A program made the translations under genes and the position numbers. The notes under the pieces were generated by a model. The model did not search any database. It worked only from the letters and a program-made list of their open reading frames with translations, and was not told the DNA's origin. From an uncultured bacterium (lineage in GTDB: Bacteria; Actinomycetota; Coriobacteriia; Coriobacteriales; Coriobacteriaceae): a stretch of DNA of 25,076 nucleotides. Of the stretch, positions 7,256 through 14,067 are shown one piece after another; within the stretch, counting starts at the first letter, position 1, and the number at the start of each line of letters is the position of its first letter. Where the stretch lies: positions 1 through 25,076 of the forward strand of contig CAJMRR010000006.1 of NCBI GenBank assembly GCA_905215835.1, written 5' to 3'.

Positions 7256-7276
7256 ACCCCCATGGGGTGTCCCCAT
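7256..7276 (-). promoter_or_regulatory. CsoR-like operator candidate
   Basis: Two overlapping inverted repeats are present: ACCCC-CAT-GGGGT (7256-7268) and ATGGGG-TGT-CCCCAT (7262-7276). They lie 32-52 nt upstream of the HMA protein start codon. G/C-tract dyads of this type are typical of CsoR-family copper repressors. The match is to the general pattern, not to a tested consensus. Confidence 0.5.
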
Positions 7277-7332
7277 CTTAACCCAAAATCATGTCCGTTC
7301 GGTCAATTAGTTTCCCGCTTCAAACTTTTTTG

Positions 7333-7360
7333 TTGACCGTGGCTTACTTTCGTGTATAAG
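7333..7360 (+). promoter_or_regulatory. Sigma-A-type promoter of the DUF3793-flavodoxin operon
   Basis: TTGACC (7333-7338) and TATAAG (7355-7360) are separated by 16 nt, and the start codon at 7399 is about 38 nt downstream. This is a strong match to the housekeeping promoter consensus. Confidence 0.75.
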
Positions 7361-7375
7361 TTTTCCTAGGCTAAC
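7360..7375 (+). promoter_or_regulatory. Operator-like dyad just after the -10 box
   Basis: The 16 bases GTTTTCCTAGGCTAAC form a symmetric pattern GTTnnCCTAGGnnAAC that begins at the last base of the -10 box. Its right half, TAGGCTAAC, resembles half of a DtxR/IdeR iron box (TTAGGTTAGGCTAACCTAA). Iron control would suit a flavodoxin operon. The left half does not fit the iron box, so the regulator is uncertain. Confidence 0.45.
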
Positions 7376-7398
7376 AGTTTAGATCCGTAAGGAGCGCC

Positions 7399-8103
7399 GT
7401 GACTCGAACCATAGACATCCCAACGTTTCAGGCAGCAGTCGTGCGCAACTGCTCTCCCACGCTCGCGGGCATCAAGCCGGCATCGCTCTTTACCTATCCA
7501 GGCACCTATGCCCACGGGGACGGCTCGACCGCAACCGAAACCATCGCAGAACGCCGAGCACGCCTGCTCAACGTTATCGCCCAGTGCAATCGCGAGCTTG
7601 ACCCGTTCGGTATCCACCTGAGTGTTTTGGTCTGGCGGCCCTGCGGAGCGCTCGTGTATATGTACCGAGCCAAAAGCCTCACCACCTATTTCGCAGACCC
7701 TCGCGCCCAAACGGCGCTCGCCTCGGAAGGCTACGACACAAGAGACCTTTCGACATGCCTTGTGCATTTGGCATCACGCATCACGCTCGCGAGCAATAAC
7801 GTCGCGGAATGCGCCTGTAGCCAGACTCGATGCGCACTACCCCAGCAAGCTAGCTGCAGCAACGACTGTACCTGCGAGTTTCCGCACGAAATAGGCTACT
7901 TCCTCGGATATCCCTACGACGACGTGCACGAGTTTATCGTCCAGCGCGGCGAGAACTACAAGGTCTTTGGAGCTTGGAAGGTCTACACGAATGTCGAGCA
8001 AGCGCTTGCGATGTTTGACGCCTACCGCGCTTGCACTCAATACCTCACCTTTGTCTATCAGCAGGGCTGCAGCTTGGCGCAACTTGCCCAGGCAACCCGA
8101 TAG
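7399..8103 (+). CDS. DUF3793 family protein
   Basis: The product has 234 residues and begins at GTG 7399, preceded by AAGGAG. The C-terminal part carries the hallmark HEIGYFLGYPYDDVHEFI (near 162-179), followed by NYKVFGAWKVY. I recognise this as the DUF3793 family. Its members are common in anaerobic Firmicutes and Actinobacteria, often beside a flavodoxin gene as here, but the biochemical role is not known to me. A cysteine cluster (CACSQTRC, then CSNDCTC) lies near 138-160 before the signature and could bind metal or a cofactor. There is no signal peptide or membrane segment, so it should be cytosolic. It shares a promoter with flavodoxin 46 nt downstream; iron- or redox-linked expression is plausible from the context. 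Confidence 0.8.
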   Translation: MTRTIDIPTFQAAVVRNCSPTLAGIKPASLFTYPGTYAHGDGSTATETIAERRARLLNVIAQCNRELDPFGIHLSVLVWRPCGALVYMYRAKSLTTYFADPRAQTALASEGYDTRDLSTCLVHLASRITLASNNVAECACSQTRCALPQQASCSNDCTCEFPHEIGYFLGYPYDDVHEFIVQRGENYKVFGAWKVYTNVEQALAMFDAYRACTQYLTFVYQQGCSLAQLAQATR

Positions 8104-8149
8104 AACATAGAAGCCGCGGCAAGCTGCCGCACAACTGAAAGGACTCAAC

Positions 8150-8569
8150 ATGAGCAAGATCGCCGTCGTCTACTGGAGCGGCACGGGCAACACCGAGGCC
8201 ATGGCAAACCTCGTCGCCGAAGGCGCCACGTCCGCGGGTGCCGAGGCAGAGGTCATCTCCTGCGCCGACTTCTCCGCAGACAAGGCCGAAGGCTATGACG
8301 CCATCGCCTTCGGCTGCCCCGCCATGGGCTCCGAGGAACTCGAGTACGATGAGTTCCAGCCGATGTGGGACGAGGTCAAGGAGACTCTCGGCGACAAGAA
8401 GGTCGTCCTCTTTGGCTCCTATTCATGGGCCGAGGGCGAGTGGATGGACAACTGGAAGGCCGACGCCGACGATGCCGGCGTCAACGTCGTGGACTCCACC
8501 ATCTGCTACGACGCGCCCGACGACGAGGGCGAGACCGCTTGCAAGGCCCTCGGAGCCGAGCTCGCGTAA
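8150..8569 (+). CDS. Short-chain flavodoxin
   Basis: This 139-residue protein has the FMN phosphate-binding loop WSGTGNTEAMA at 9-19, the CPAMGSEELE segment near 58-67 and the GSYSWAEGEWMDNW region near 89-102 that stacks on the flavin. It is a small soluble electron carrier that commonly substitutes for ferredoxin when iron is short. The ATG at 8150 follows AAAGGA. It is the second gene after DUF3793 with a 46-nt gap that contains a small GCGGCA/TGCCGC hairpin, and it is followed by a strong terminator. Length and motifs match Clostridium-type flavodoxins. The identity of the redox partners is not visible in the window. Confidence 0.95.
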   Translation: MSKIAVVYWSGTGNTEAMANLVAEGATSAGAEAEVISCADFSADKAEGYDAIAFGCPAMGSEELEYDEFQPMWDEVKETLGDKKVVLFGSYSWAEGEWMDNWKADADDAGVNVVDSTICYDAPDDEGETACKALGAELA

Positions 8570-8621
8570 CGAACCCAGGGCTTCCAAAAGAGCCTGCATC
8601 AAAGCACATCCCCATCCCTAC

Positions 8622-8663
8622 AAAAGAGCGGGGGCTGGATTCAAGTCCAGCCCCCGCTCTTTT
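8622..8663. terminator. Bidirectional terminator between flavodoxin and ABC ATPase
   Basis: Perfect 18-bp arms (8622-8639 and 8646-8663) enclose the six-base loop TTCAAG. The stem is flanked by AAAA on the left and TTTT on the right, so it can end both the flavodoxin operon and the convergent ABC transporter operon. Confidence 0.9.
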
Positions 8664-8686
8664 GTAACGGCAGTTACATCAACCGG

Positions 8687-9439
8687 CTACGAGATATTGC
8701 CCAAGAACGCCTTGGTGCGTTCGCTCTTAGGATGGTCGAAGACCTCGCTCGGCGTACCCTCTTCCACAATGACGCCTCCGTCCATAAAGACGACGCGGTC
8801 GGCGACATCGCGGGCAAAGCCCATCTCGTGCGTCACGACGATCATGGTCATACCGTCGTGCGCCAGGTCGCGCATGACGCCCAGGACGTCGCGCACGAGC
8901 TCAGGGTCGAGCGCCGAGGTGGCCTCGTCAAAGAGCATGACGTGCGGGTTCATCGACAGGGCGCGGGCGATGGCAACGCGCTGCTGTTGGCCGCCCGAAA
9001 GCTGACTCGGCATAAAATCGATGCGCTCAGCAAGACCGACCTTGGTCAGCTCCTCGACGGCGATCTTCTCGGCCTCTTCCTTGCTGCGCTTGAGCACCTT
9101 TTGTTGCGCAAGCATGACGTTCTTTTTGACCGACAGGTGCGGGAACAAATTGAACTGCTGGAACACCATACCCAGATGCGTACGCACTTTGTTGAGGTCG
9201 ACACCCTTGGCGCACACATCCACGCCCTCAACGATAATCGAGCCACTCGTGGGATGCTCCAGACGATTGATGCAGCGAAGCATCGTCGACTTGCCCGAGC
9301 CCGAGGGGCCCAAGACCACAACGACCTCACCCTTGTGCACATCCAGATCGATATCGCGCAGGACCACGTTGTCGCCAAAGGCCTTCTGGAGGTTCTTGAT
9401 ACTGACGACGACCTCGTTCGAGTTATTGGTTTCGCTCAT
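8687..9439 (-). CDS. Polar amino acid ABC transporter ATP-binding protein
   Basis: This cytoplasmic ATPase of 250 residues powers amino-acid import. The motifs are complete and spaced as in GlnQ/HisP: Walker A GPSGSGKST at 44-52, Q-loop Gln94 in VFQQFNLF, signature LSGGQQQR at 147-154, Walker B VMLFDEATSALD at 167-178 and the switch histidine in VVTHEMGFA near 203. The ATG at 9439 is preceded by GGAGG. It is the last gene of a lipoprotein-permease-ATPase operon, 12 nt after the permease stop, and is followed by the shared terminator. The substrate cannot be read from this subunit; the lipoprotein partner indicates a polar or sulfur-containing amino acid. Confidence 0.96.
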   Translation of the reverse strand: MSETNNSNEVVVSIKNLQKAFGDNVVLRDIDLDVHKGEVVVVLGPSGSGKSTMLRCINRLEHPTSGSIIVEGVDVCAKGVDLNKVRTHLGMVFQQFNLFPHLSVKKNVMLAQQKVLKRSKEEAEKIAVEELTKVGLAERIDFMPSQLSGGQQQRVAIARALSMNPHVMLFDEATSALDPELVRDVLGVMRDLAHDGMTMIVVTHEMGFARDVADRVVFMDGGVIVEEGTPSEVFDHPKSERTKAFLGNIS

Positions 9440-9451
9440 GATAGGACCTCC

Positions 9452-10813
9452 TTACAGACCGGCGATGTGATCGGCAGGCGTCGCGACAACCTGTCCGGCG
9501 CTCTTGGCGGGACGCTTCTTCTTGGTCTCGGCCGTGCCCAAAAGCCTCGCCTCAAGACCGCTCACCAAGCGAGCGAGCGGCAGGGTGATGACCAGATAGA
9601 ACAGGGCGGCAACCACATACGGCGTGATGGAGCCCGTCGTGGCCACGATGGTACGGGCGTTCATGACGATCTCGACCACACCCACGGCGGCAAGCAGCGA
9701 CGTATCCTTGTAAAGCAAGATAAACTCGCTGGTCAGCGTAGGCAAAACATTGCGGAATGTCTGCGGAATCATAACGTAGAGCAGCGTCTGGAAGGCATTC
9801 ATGCCCAGAGAGCGAGCAGCCTCGTTTTGGCCCTTGGGGATCGATTGAATACCGGCACGGAAGATCTCGCACAGGTACGCAGACGAGTTCATGGCCATGA
9901 CGATAACGCCCAAGACATAGTCGTCCACCTTGACGCCGGCCAACGGCAGACCGAAGAACGCGATATAGATCTGCAGGAACGCCGGCGTACCGCGAATGAT
10001 ATTCACGTAGATGCCGGCGAGGCAACGCAGGATGCGCGACTTGGAGATGCGCATGAGCGACAGGGCAAAACCGAAGGGAATTGCCAGCGGAAACGCCACA
10101 AGCACGATCGAAAGCGACATAAGGAAGCCCTTAAAGACGATCGGCAGGCTTTGGACCAAAATGACCGGGTTCAAGAACAGGCGCAGGAACATATTGGAGT
10201 TCCAGGCCTCGACCCACGGCTGCTCCTTAAGATCGGCCAGGAAGTTATCGAAGGCCGTCACGCCCTTGATCTCGACGGAAGGAATTTTTGAAATCTTCTT
10301 GGTCGAACCGTCGGCGAGCGTATAGGTGCCGCTAAAGGCCTCATCGCCGCCCTCAACGGGAAACGTCACGCCGTAAACCTCGACACGGAAAAAGCCGCCG
10401 GCAGGCGCCGTCTCGCCAAAGTCGATCTTGAGCGTCTGACCATCAGCCGTGCACGTGGGTTTCATGGGCGTACGATCCATGAGGTCCTCGCCCGAGAGCA
10501 TCGTCAATCGCGTGTCATCGGTACCAAACGTCGTGCCGTCGACAAACGTCAAAGAAAGACCGCTCAGCTCCTCGTCGGCATCGGCCTGAACTTCCCAGGT
10601 AATGCGCGTCTCGGTACCGCCGACCACATCGCTGCCCGAACCGGTGTTGGGTCGGGCGGTAATCTTTGCGGTCTCAAGCGCCTGGGCGGTCGTGGGCGCA
10701 TATGCCCCCGCGCACACCAGCGCGAGCGCCACGGCCATGACGCAGACTAGCTTTTGGAGCAAGGCGGGCAGTGGAAAACGCTGCTCCGCGGCCCCTTTGT
10801 TCAGTCGAGACAA
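9452..10813 (-). CDS. Amino acid ABC permease with N-terminal secreted domain
   Basis: The product has 453 residues from TTG at 10813, chosen because AGGAG lies 5-6 nt upstream and the first 45 residues then form a signal-like segment (hydrophobic stretch at about 22-38, AQA at 43-45). The frame is open further upstream without a better start. Residues of about 46-185 form a polar domain rich in T, G, D and E, probably beta-sandwich and facing outside. The region from about 215 onward is a standard HisM/GlnP permease with several helices and the ATPase-docking EAA loop NEAARSLGMNAFQTLLYVMIPQTFR. Family members are usually 220-300 residues, so the outer domain is an extra. It is not a recognisable substrate-binding domain, and a separate lipoprotein is encoded just upstream. 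It may help dock that lipoprotein or contact the cell wall; this is inference. Confidence 0.88.
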   Translation of the reverse strand: MSRLNKGAAEQRFPLPALLQKLVCVMAVALALVCAGAYAPTTAQALETAKITARPNTGSGSDVVGGTETRITWEVQADADEELSGLSLTFVDGTTFGTDDTRLTMLSGEDLMDRTPMKPTCTADGQTLKIDFGETAPAGGFFRVEVYGVTFPVEGGDEAFSGTYTLADGSTKKISKIPSVEIKGVTAFDNFLADLKEQPWVEAWNSNMFLRLFLNPVILVQSLPIVFKGFLMSLSIVLVAFPLAIPFGFALSLMRISKSRILRCLAGIYVNIIRGTPAFLQIYIAFFGLPLAGVKVDDYVLGVIVMAMNSSAYLCEIFRAGIQSIPKGQNEAARSLGMNAFQTLLYVMIPQTFRNVLPTLTSEFILLYKDTSLLAAVGVVEIVMNARTIVATTGSITPYVVAALFYLVITLPLARLVSGLEARLLGTAETKKKRPAKSAGQVVATPADHIAGL

Positions 10814-10881
10814 GGTGGCTCCTATCGTAGAAGTTGCCGACAAAACGAGACGGAAACGCTCTCCGTCAAGAGAAGCGCAAA

Positions 10882-10908
10882 GGCCCTCTCCGCAAAACGG
10901 AAAGGGCC
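10882..10908 (-). terminator. Intercistronic hairpin after the binding-protein gene
   Basis: Arms 10882-10892 and 10898-10908 pair with one mismatch around a five-base loop. On the minus strand only TTT follows. It sits 22 nt after the lipoprotein stop and before the permease, the usual place for a leaky terminator or RNA-stabilising hairpin that keeps binding-protein levels above the permease. Confidence 0.6.
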
Positions 10909-10930
10909 CGCGCGCAATCAAGTAGTTATT

Positions 10931-11791
10931 TTACTTGATGTTGTACTTAGCCATGAGGGCGTCGACGGTACCGTCGTCGGTCAGGTCCTTGATGGCCTGG
11001 TTGATGTCATCCTTGAGCTTGGTGTTGCCCTGGTTGATGGCAATGGCGTACTCCTCGCCGGTGCTAATCTGCTTGATGGTCTGGCAGGTGTTGAACTGCT
11101 CGGCGGTCAGCTGGCTGGCAACGGAGCGGTTGGTGACTACAGCGTCGCCCTTATCGGACTGCAGGGCGCTGAAGCACTCGGTAGCGTCCTTGTAGGGGAC
11201 AATCTTGGCCTTGGGGAAGTTCTCCTGGGCAAAGGCCTCGGCGGTCGAGCCAGACTGGACGATGATGGTAGTGTCAGCGTTGTTGAGCTTCTCGCTGTAG
11301 TTGTCGGCCGTGATGTCGGTGTTATCGACCTTGGTCACAATAGCCTGATCGTCCATGTAGTAGGAATCAGAGAAAGTGACTTCCTTCTCACGCTCGGGCG
11401 TGTCGGTGATAGCCGCAATGGAAACGTCATACTTGGCGCCCGAAGCGACACCCGGAACCAGCGTGTCAAAGTCATTGTTGACATACTCGACATCCAGGCC
11501 CAGCTTGTCGCCGATGGCCTTGATGAGCTCAAGGTCAAAGCCCTGATAATCGCCGTTGTCATCCTTGTACTCAAACGGAGCGTACTCGGCAGAGGTGCCG
11601 ACGGTGAGCGTACCATCCTTGACGAGCGCGTACTCCTTGGAGCCGTCGACCTTCTCGACCTTAGCGTCGTCAGAGCTGCTGGAACCGGCATCAGAACCAG
11701 AGGTGGCGTTGGACGAGCCGCAGCCCGTCAGTGCGAGGGCGAGCGCCATGGCACCCGTGGCGGCAAATGCGCCAAGCTTCTTGAGCTTCAT
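10931..11791 (-). CDS. Amino acid ABC transporter substrate-binding lipoprotein
   Basis: The start is the ATG at 11791 with GAAGGAGA upstream, giving 286 residues. A signal peptide ends in the lipobox LTGC with Cys24 as the lipidation site, followed by a serine/aspartate-rich tether. The mature part is a family 3 solute-binding protein: GTLTVGTSAEYAPFEYKDDNGDYQGFDLELIKAIGDKLG near residues 60-98 is the classical opening, and DVSIAAITDTPEREKEVTFSDSYY follows. These proteins capture polar amino acids outside the membrane and deliver them to the permease. It is the first gene of the operon behind a good promoter at 11849-11877. The amino acid transported is not determined; glutamine, cystine and arginine systems share this fold. 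Confidence 0.96.
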   Translation of the reverse strand: MKLKKLGAFAATGAMALALALTGCGSSNATSGSDAGSSSSDDAKVEKVDGSKEYALVKDGTLTVGTSAEYAPFEYKDDNGDYQGFDLELIKAIGDKLGLDVEYVNNDFDTLVPGVASGAKYDVSIAAITDTPEREKEVTFSDSYYMDDQAIVTKVDNTDITADNYSEKLNNADTTIIVQSGSTAEAFAQENFPKAKIVPYKDATECFSALQSDKGDAVVTNRSVASQLTAEQFNTCQTIKQISTGEEYAIAINQGNTKLKDDINQAIKDLTDDGTVDALMAKYNIK

Positions 11792-11848
11792 AATCAGTCT
11801 CCTTCCGGTGACCTCGTTTGATTCAGAGGCCTGCAAAAACTGTTGGCT

Positions 11849-11877
11849 ATTATGCACCTGGAATTACGAATCTGCAA
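11849..11877 (-). promoter_or_regulatory. Promoter of the amino acid ABC transporter operon
   Basis: On the minus strand TTGCAG (11872-11877) and CATAAT (11849-11854) are separated by 17 nt. The first gene starts about 58 nt downstream of the -10 box. No clear operator was recognised. Confidence 0.7.
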
Positions 11878-11935
11878 TGAGAAAACTGATTGAAACAAAT
11901 CCATAACGTGAATGGAATACTCTACTTTGTGACAG

Positions 11936-12805
11936 TCATTGCTGCTGCAATGACCTTAATAATCTAATTTCAGCTGCATAACCTGCAAGTTCGTTCGGAG
12001 TCTCCAAAATAAACGGCAGCGAACACAAACGGCCATTCGATACAATATTCTGCATAACCTGCATACCGCCACCAAATTCCTCGCTGCCAAGGTATCCCTT
12101 GCCGATGCACTCGTGACGATCTTTATGGGCGCCGCAGGGGTTCTTCGAATCGTTGATGTGTACGGCATGCAAGCGATCGATACCCACCACGCGGTCGAAC
12201 TCGTCGAGCACGCCGTCCAGATCATGGATGATGTCGTAGCCGGCATCGCTCACATGGCAGGTGTCCAAACAAACGCCCAGCTTATCGGACAGCTCTGGGC
12301 ACTTGGCGGCAACGCCCTTGATAATGCACGCCAGTTCTTCAAAGCTACGGCCCACCTCGGTGCCCTTGCCGGCCATGGTCTCGAGCAATACCGTCGTCTG
12401 CTGTCCCTCGAACATCACCTGGCACAGCGTATCAACAATCATCTGAATGCCGACCTCTGCCCCCTGTCCTACATGCGCACCGGGATGAAAATTGTAGTAG
12501 TTGCCGGGCAGTGCTTCCATACGCTGCAGATCCTCGGCCATGGCCTCCAGGGCAAACTCGCGCGCTCGCTCCTTAGCGGAGCAGGGGTTATAGGTATACG
12601 GGGCATGAGCCACGAGCGGGCCAAAGTCGTTTTGCTCCATAAGCTCGCGCAGAGCCGCCACGTCATCCATGTCAAGTTCTTTTGCCTTGCCACCGCGCGG
12701 GTTGCGCGTAAAGAACGCAAAGGTATTGGCGCCAATGGACAGCGCCGTCTCCCCCATTGCCCGATAGCCCTTCGTCGTCGAAAGATGACACCCGATCGTC
12801 AGCAT
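11936..12805 (-). CDS. nfo: Endonuclease IV (AP endonuclease family 2)
   Basis: This enzyme cleaves DNA 5' of abasic sites and some oxidised bases during base excision repair, using three metal ions in a TIM barrel. The ATG at 12805 follows GGGGGAG, giving 289 residues, the usual length. All family signatures are visible: YNFHPGAHVGQG near 104-115, LLETMAGKGTEVG near 140-152, CLDTCHVSDAGYD near 178-190 and HINDSKNPCGAHKDRHECIGKGYLG near 216-240. The metal-binding histidines, glutamates and aspartates are present. It is the last of three minus-strand genes (aldo/keto reductase, Gfo/Idh oxidoreductase, nfo) that share intergenic palindromes. Eighteen nt before its start lies one copy of the 67-bp element. 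Confidence 0.96.
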   Translation of the reverse strand: MLTIGCHLSTTKGYRAMGETALSIGANTFAFFTRNPRGGKAKELDMDDVAALRELMEQNDFGPLVAHAPYTYNPCSAKERAREFALEAMAEDLQRMEALPGNYYNFHPGAHVGQGAEVGIQMIVDTLCQVMFEGQQTTVLLETMAGKGTEVGRSFEELACIIKGVAAKCPELSDKLGVCLDTCHVSDAGYDIIHDLDGVLDEFDRVVGIDRLHAVHINDSKNPCGAHKDRHECIGKGYLGSEEFGGGMQVMQNIVSNGRLCSLPFILETPNELAGYAAEIRLLRSLQQQ

Positions 12806-12823
12806 CTCCAACTCCCCCTCATC

Positions 12824-12890
12824 AGTTGCGGTGAAATACGGTCTATTGGTGCCTTATTTTGGCGCAAACAGACCGTATTCCACCGCAAGT
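12824..12890 (-). repeat. 67-bp palindromic element, copy 1
   Basis: Arms 12824-12853 and 12861-12890 pair at 25 of 30 positions around a 7-nt loop. Two A/C mismatches become U-G wobbles in minus-strand RNA. The outer 15 bases of each arm are identical to copy 2 at 13991-14057, but the core CGGTC/GACCG is replaced there. TATAAAAGGG follows in both copies. It lies between the Gfo/Idh gene and nfo, directly before the nfo ribosome binding site. Confidence 0.85.
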
Positions 12891-12957
12891 TATAAAAGGG
12901 GCATCAGGGGCAAAGGCCTCCAAGGCATTCCAGGCGCTGGCGCCATGCCCCCACGCC

Positions 12958-13977
12958 CTAAAGTTTCAAGCGAATCGCATCGATGATGTGCGCACAGCGC
13001 TGCGTGGCGGCAAGGGGCATGACGGGACTCTCGAGTTTCCCCGCCTGAATGAGCCGCACCGCATGCGACACCTCGCCGTAAAAATCATCGACCTCAAATG
13101 GTGTATCGATTTCGAGTACTCGACCGTCGGAATACTTCACATGGGCGAGCTCGGGGCGATGGAGACGCTCGATTTCCAATGAGCCCCGCTCACAGGCAAT
13201 CGTTAAGCGGCTTTCATATGTTGCTTTGCCGTCGCACACCATATGAATGGGTATACCGCCGACGCTCATATGGATCTCGTCGGCCCAATCGACGCGGCCG
13301 CCCGATACGTCACGCCAGCGAACTTCACGGGACGAAACCTCGCACGCGCCCGCGAGCAAATCCTCAAACCAACCAACCGCATAGCAGCCCATGTCATATA
13401 GACAGCCGCCCTGCAACGGATCAAGCAGATAGCCCGAAGGAGACTCGCCGTAATCGAGCTTTTGTACGCTTTCAATCGAGACAATACGGCCAAGCTCACC
13501 CGACGCAAGCAAGTCTTTCACGCGAGCGTGCATCGGGCAAAACCGATTCTTCATCGCCTCCATAAACAGCACGCCGCGCTCGCGAGAGGTGGAGGCAATC
13601 GAGAGAGCCTCTTCCTCACTCAAAACGGCCGGCTTTTCGCACAGCACGGCCTTTCCGGCGCGCAGCGCGCGACAGGCCCAACGCGTATGCATGCCATGCG
13701 GAAGAGCCAAGTAGATTGCGTCGACATCGGGGTCGGCAATCAGCGCGTCATAAGCCGCGTCGCCGTTATTGTCGACCGAGGCATGGCTATGCGCAGCATC
13801 GATCGAAAACGCTCGGCAAAATCCCTCGACATGTGCAGGAGTGCGGCCGGCCGCAGCCACCAGCCGTGCCCCGTCGACCTTCTTGAGCGACGATGCAAAT
13901 CGATGCGAAATGTGTCCAGCGCCCAAAACGCCCCAACAAACCTCACACAAATCATCACATGAATCCCGATGACCCAC
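12958..13977 (-). CDS. Gfo/Idh/MocA family NAD(P)-dependent oxidoreductase
   Basis: The likely start is GTG 13977, preceded by GAAGGGGG 5 nt upstream, giving 339 residues; the open frame upstream of it is the palindromic repeat. The N-terminal Rossmann fold shows WGVLGAGHISHRFASSL near 15-31. The family hallmark LCEKPAVLSEEEA lies near residue 110, and the C-terminal half has GGCLYDMGCYAVGWFEDL typical of dihydrodiol/xylose dehydrogenase-like members. These enzymes oxidise or reduce sugars and cyclitols; the substrate cannot be inferred. It lies in one direction with the aldo/keto reductase upstream (90-nt gap) and nfo downstream (152-nt gap), each gap filled mainly by a copy of the 67-bp element. 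The start is less certain than the family. Confidence 0.9.
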   Translation of the reverse strand: MGHRDSCDDLCEVCWGVLGAGHISHRFASSLKKVDGARLVAAAGRTPAHVEGFCRAFSIDAAHSHASVDNNGDAAYDALIADPDVDAIYLALPHGMHTRWACRALRAGKAVLCEKPAVLSEEEALSIASTSRERGVLFMEAMKNRFCPMHARVKDLLASGELGRIVSIESVQKLDYGESPSGYLLDPLQGGCLYDMGCYAVGWFEDLLAGACEVSSREVRWRDVSGGRVDWADEIHMSVGGIPIHMVCDGKATYESRLTIACERGSLEIERLHRPELAHVKYSDGRVLEIDTPFEVDDFYGEVSHAVRLIQAGKLESPVMPLAATQRCAHIIDAIRLKL

Positions 13978-13990
13978 GACAGCCCCCTTC

Positions 13991-14057
13991 AGTTGCGGTG
14001 AAATAGTTCCTGTTTGGCCCCTATTCTGCCGCAAACAGGAACTATTCCACCGCAAGT
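13991..14057 (-). repeat. 67-bp palindromic element, copy 2
   Basis: Arms 13991-14016 and 14032-14057 pair at 24 of 26 positions around a 15-nt loop. The core is GTTCC/GGAAC where copy 1 has CGGTC/GACCG, while the flanking arm sequences, including their two mismatches, are the same. It ends 13 nt before the GTG start of the Gfo/Idh gene on the minus strand, and its conserved tail TATAAAAGGG abuts the stop codon of the aldo/keto reductase. Confidence 0.85.
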
Positions 14058-14067
14058 TATAAAAGGG

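Noticed and set aside
8732..10291. Long plus-strand open frame opposite the ABC transporter genes
   Set aside because: It covers well-conserved ATPase and permease genes on the other strand, and its histidine- and arginine-rich translation is typical of an antisense frame in GC-rich DNA.
11935..11954. 8-bp hairpin overlapping the nfo stop codon (GTCATTGC/GCAATGAC)
   Set aside because: It has no following T-run and is short; it may be chance, so it was not called a terminator.
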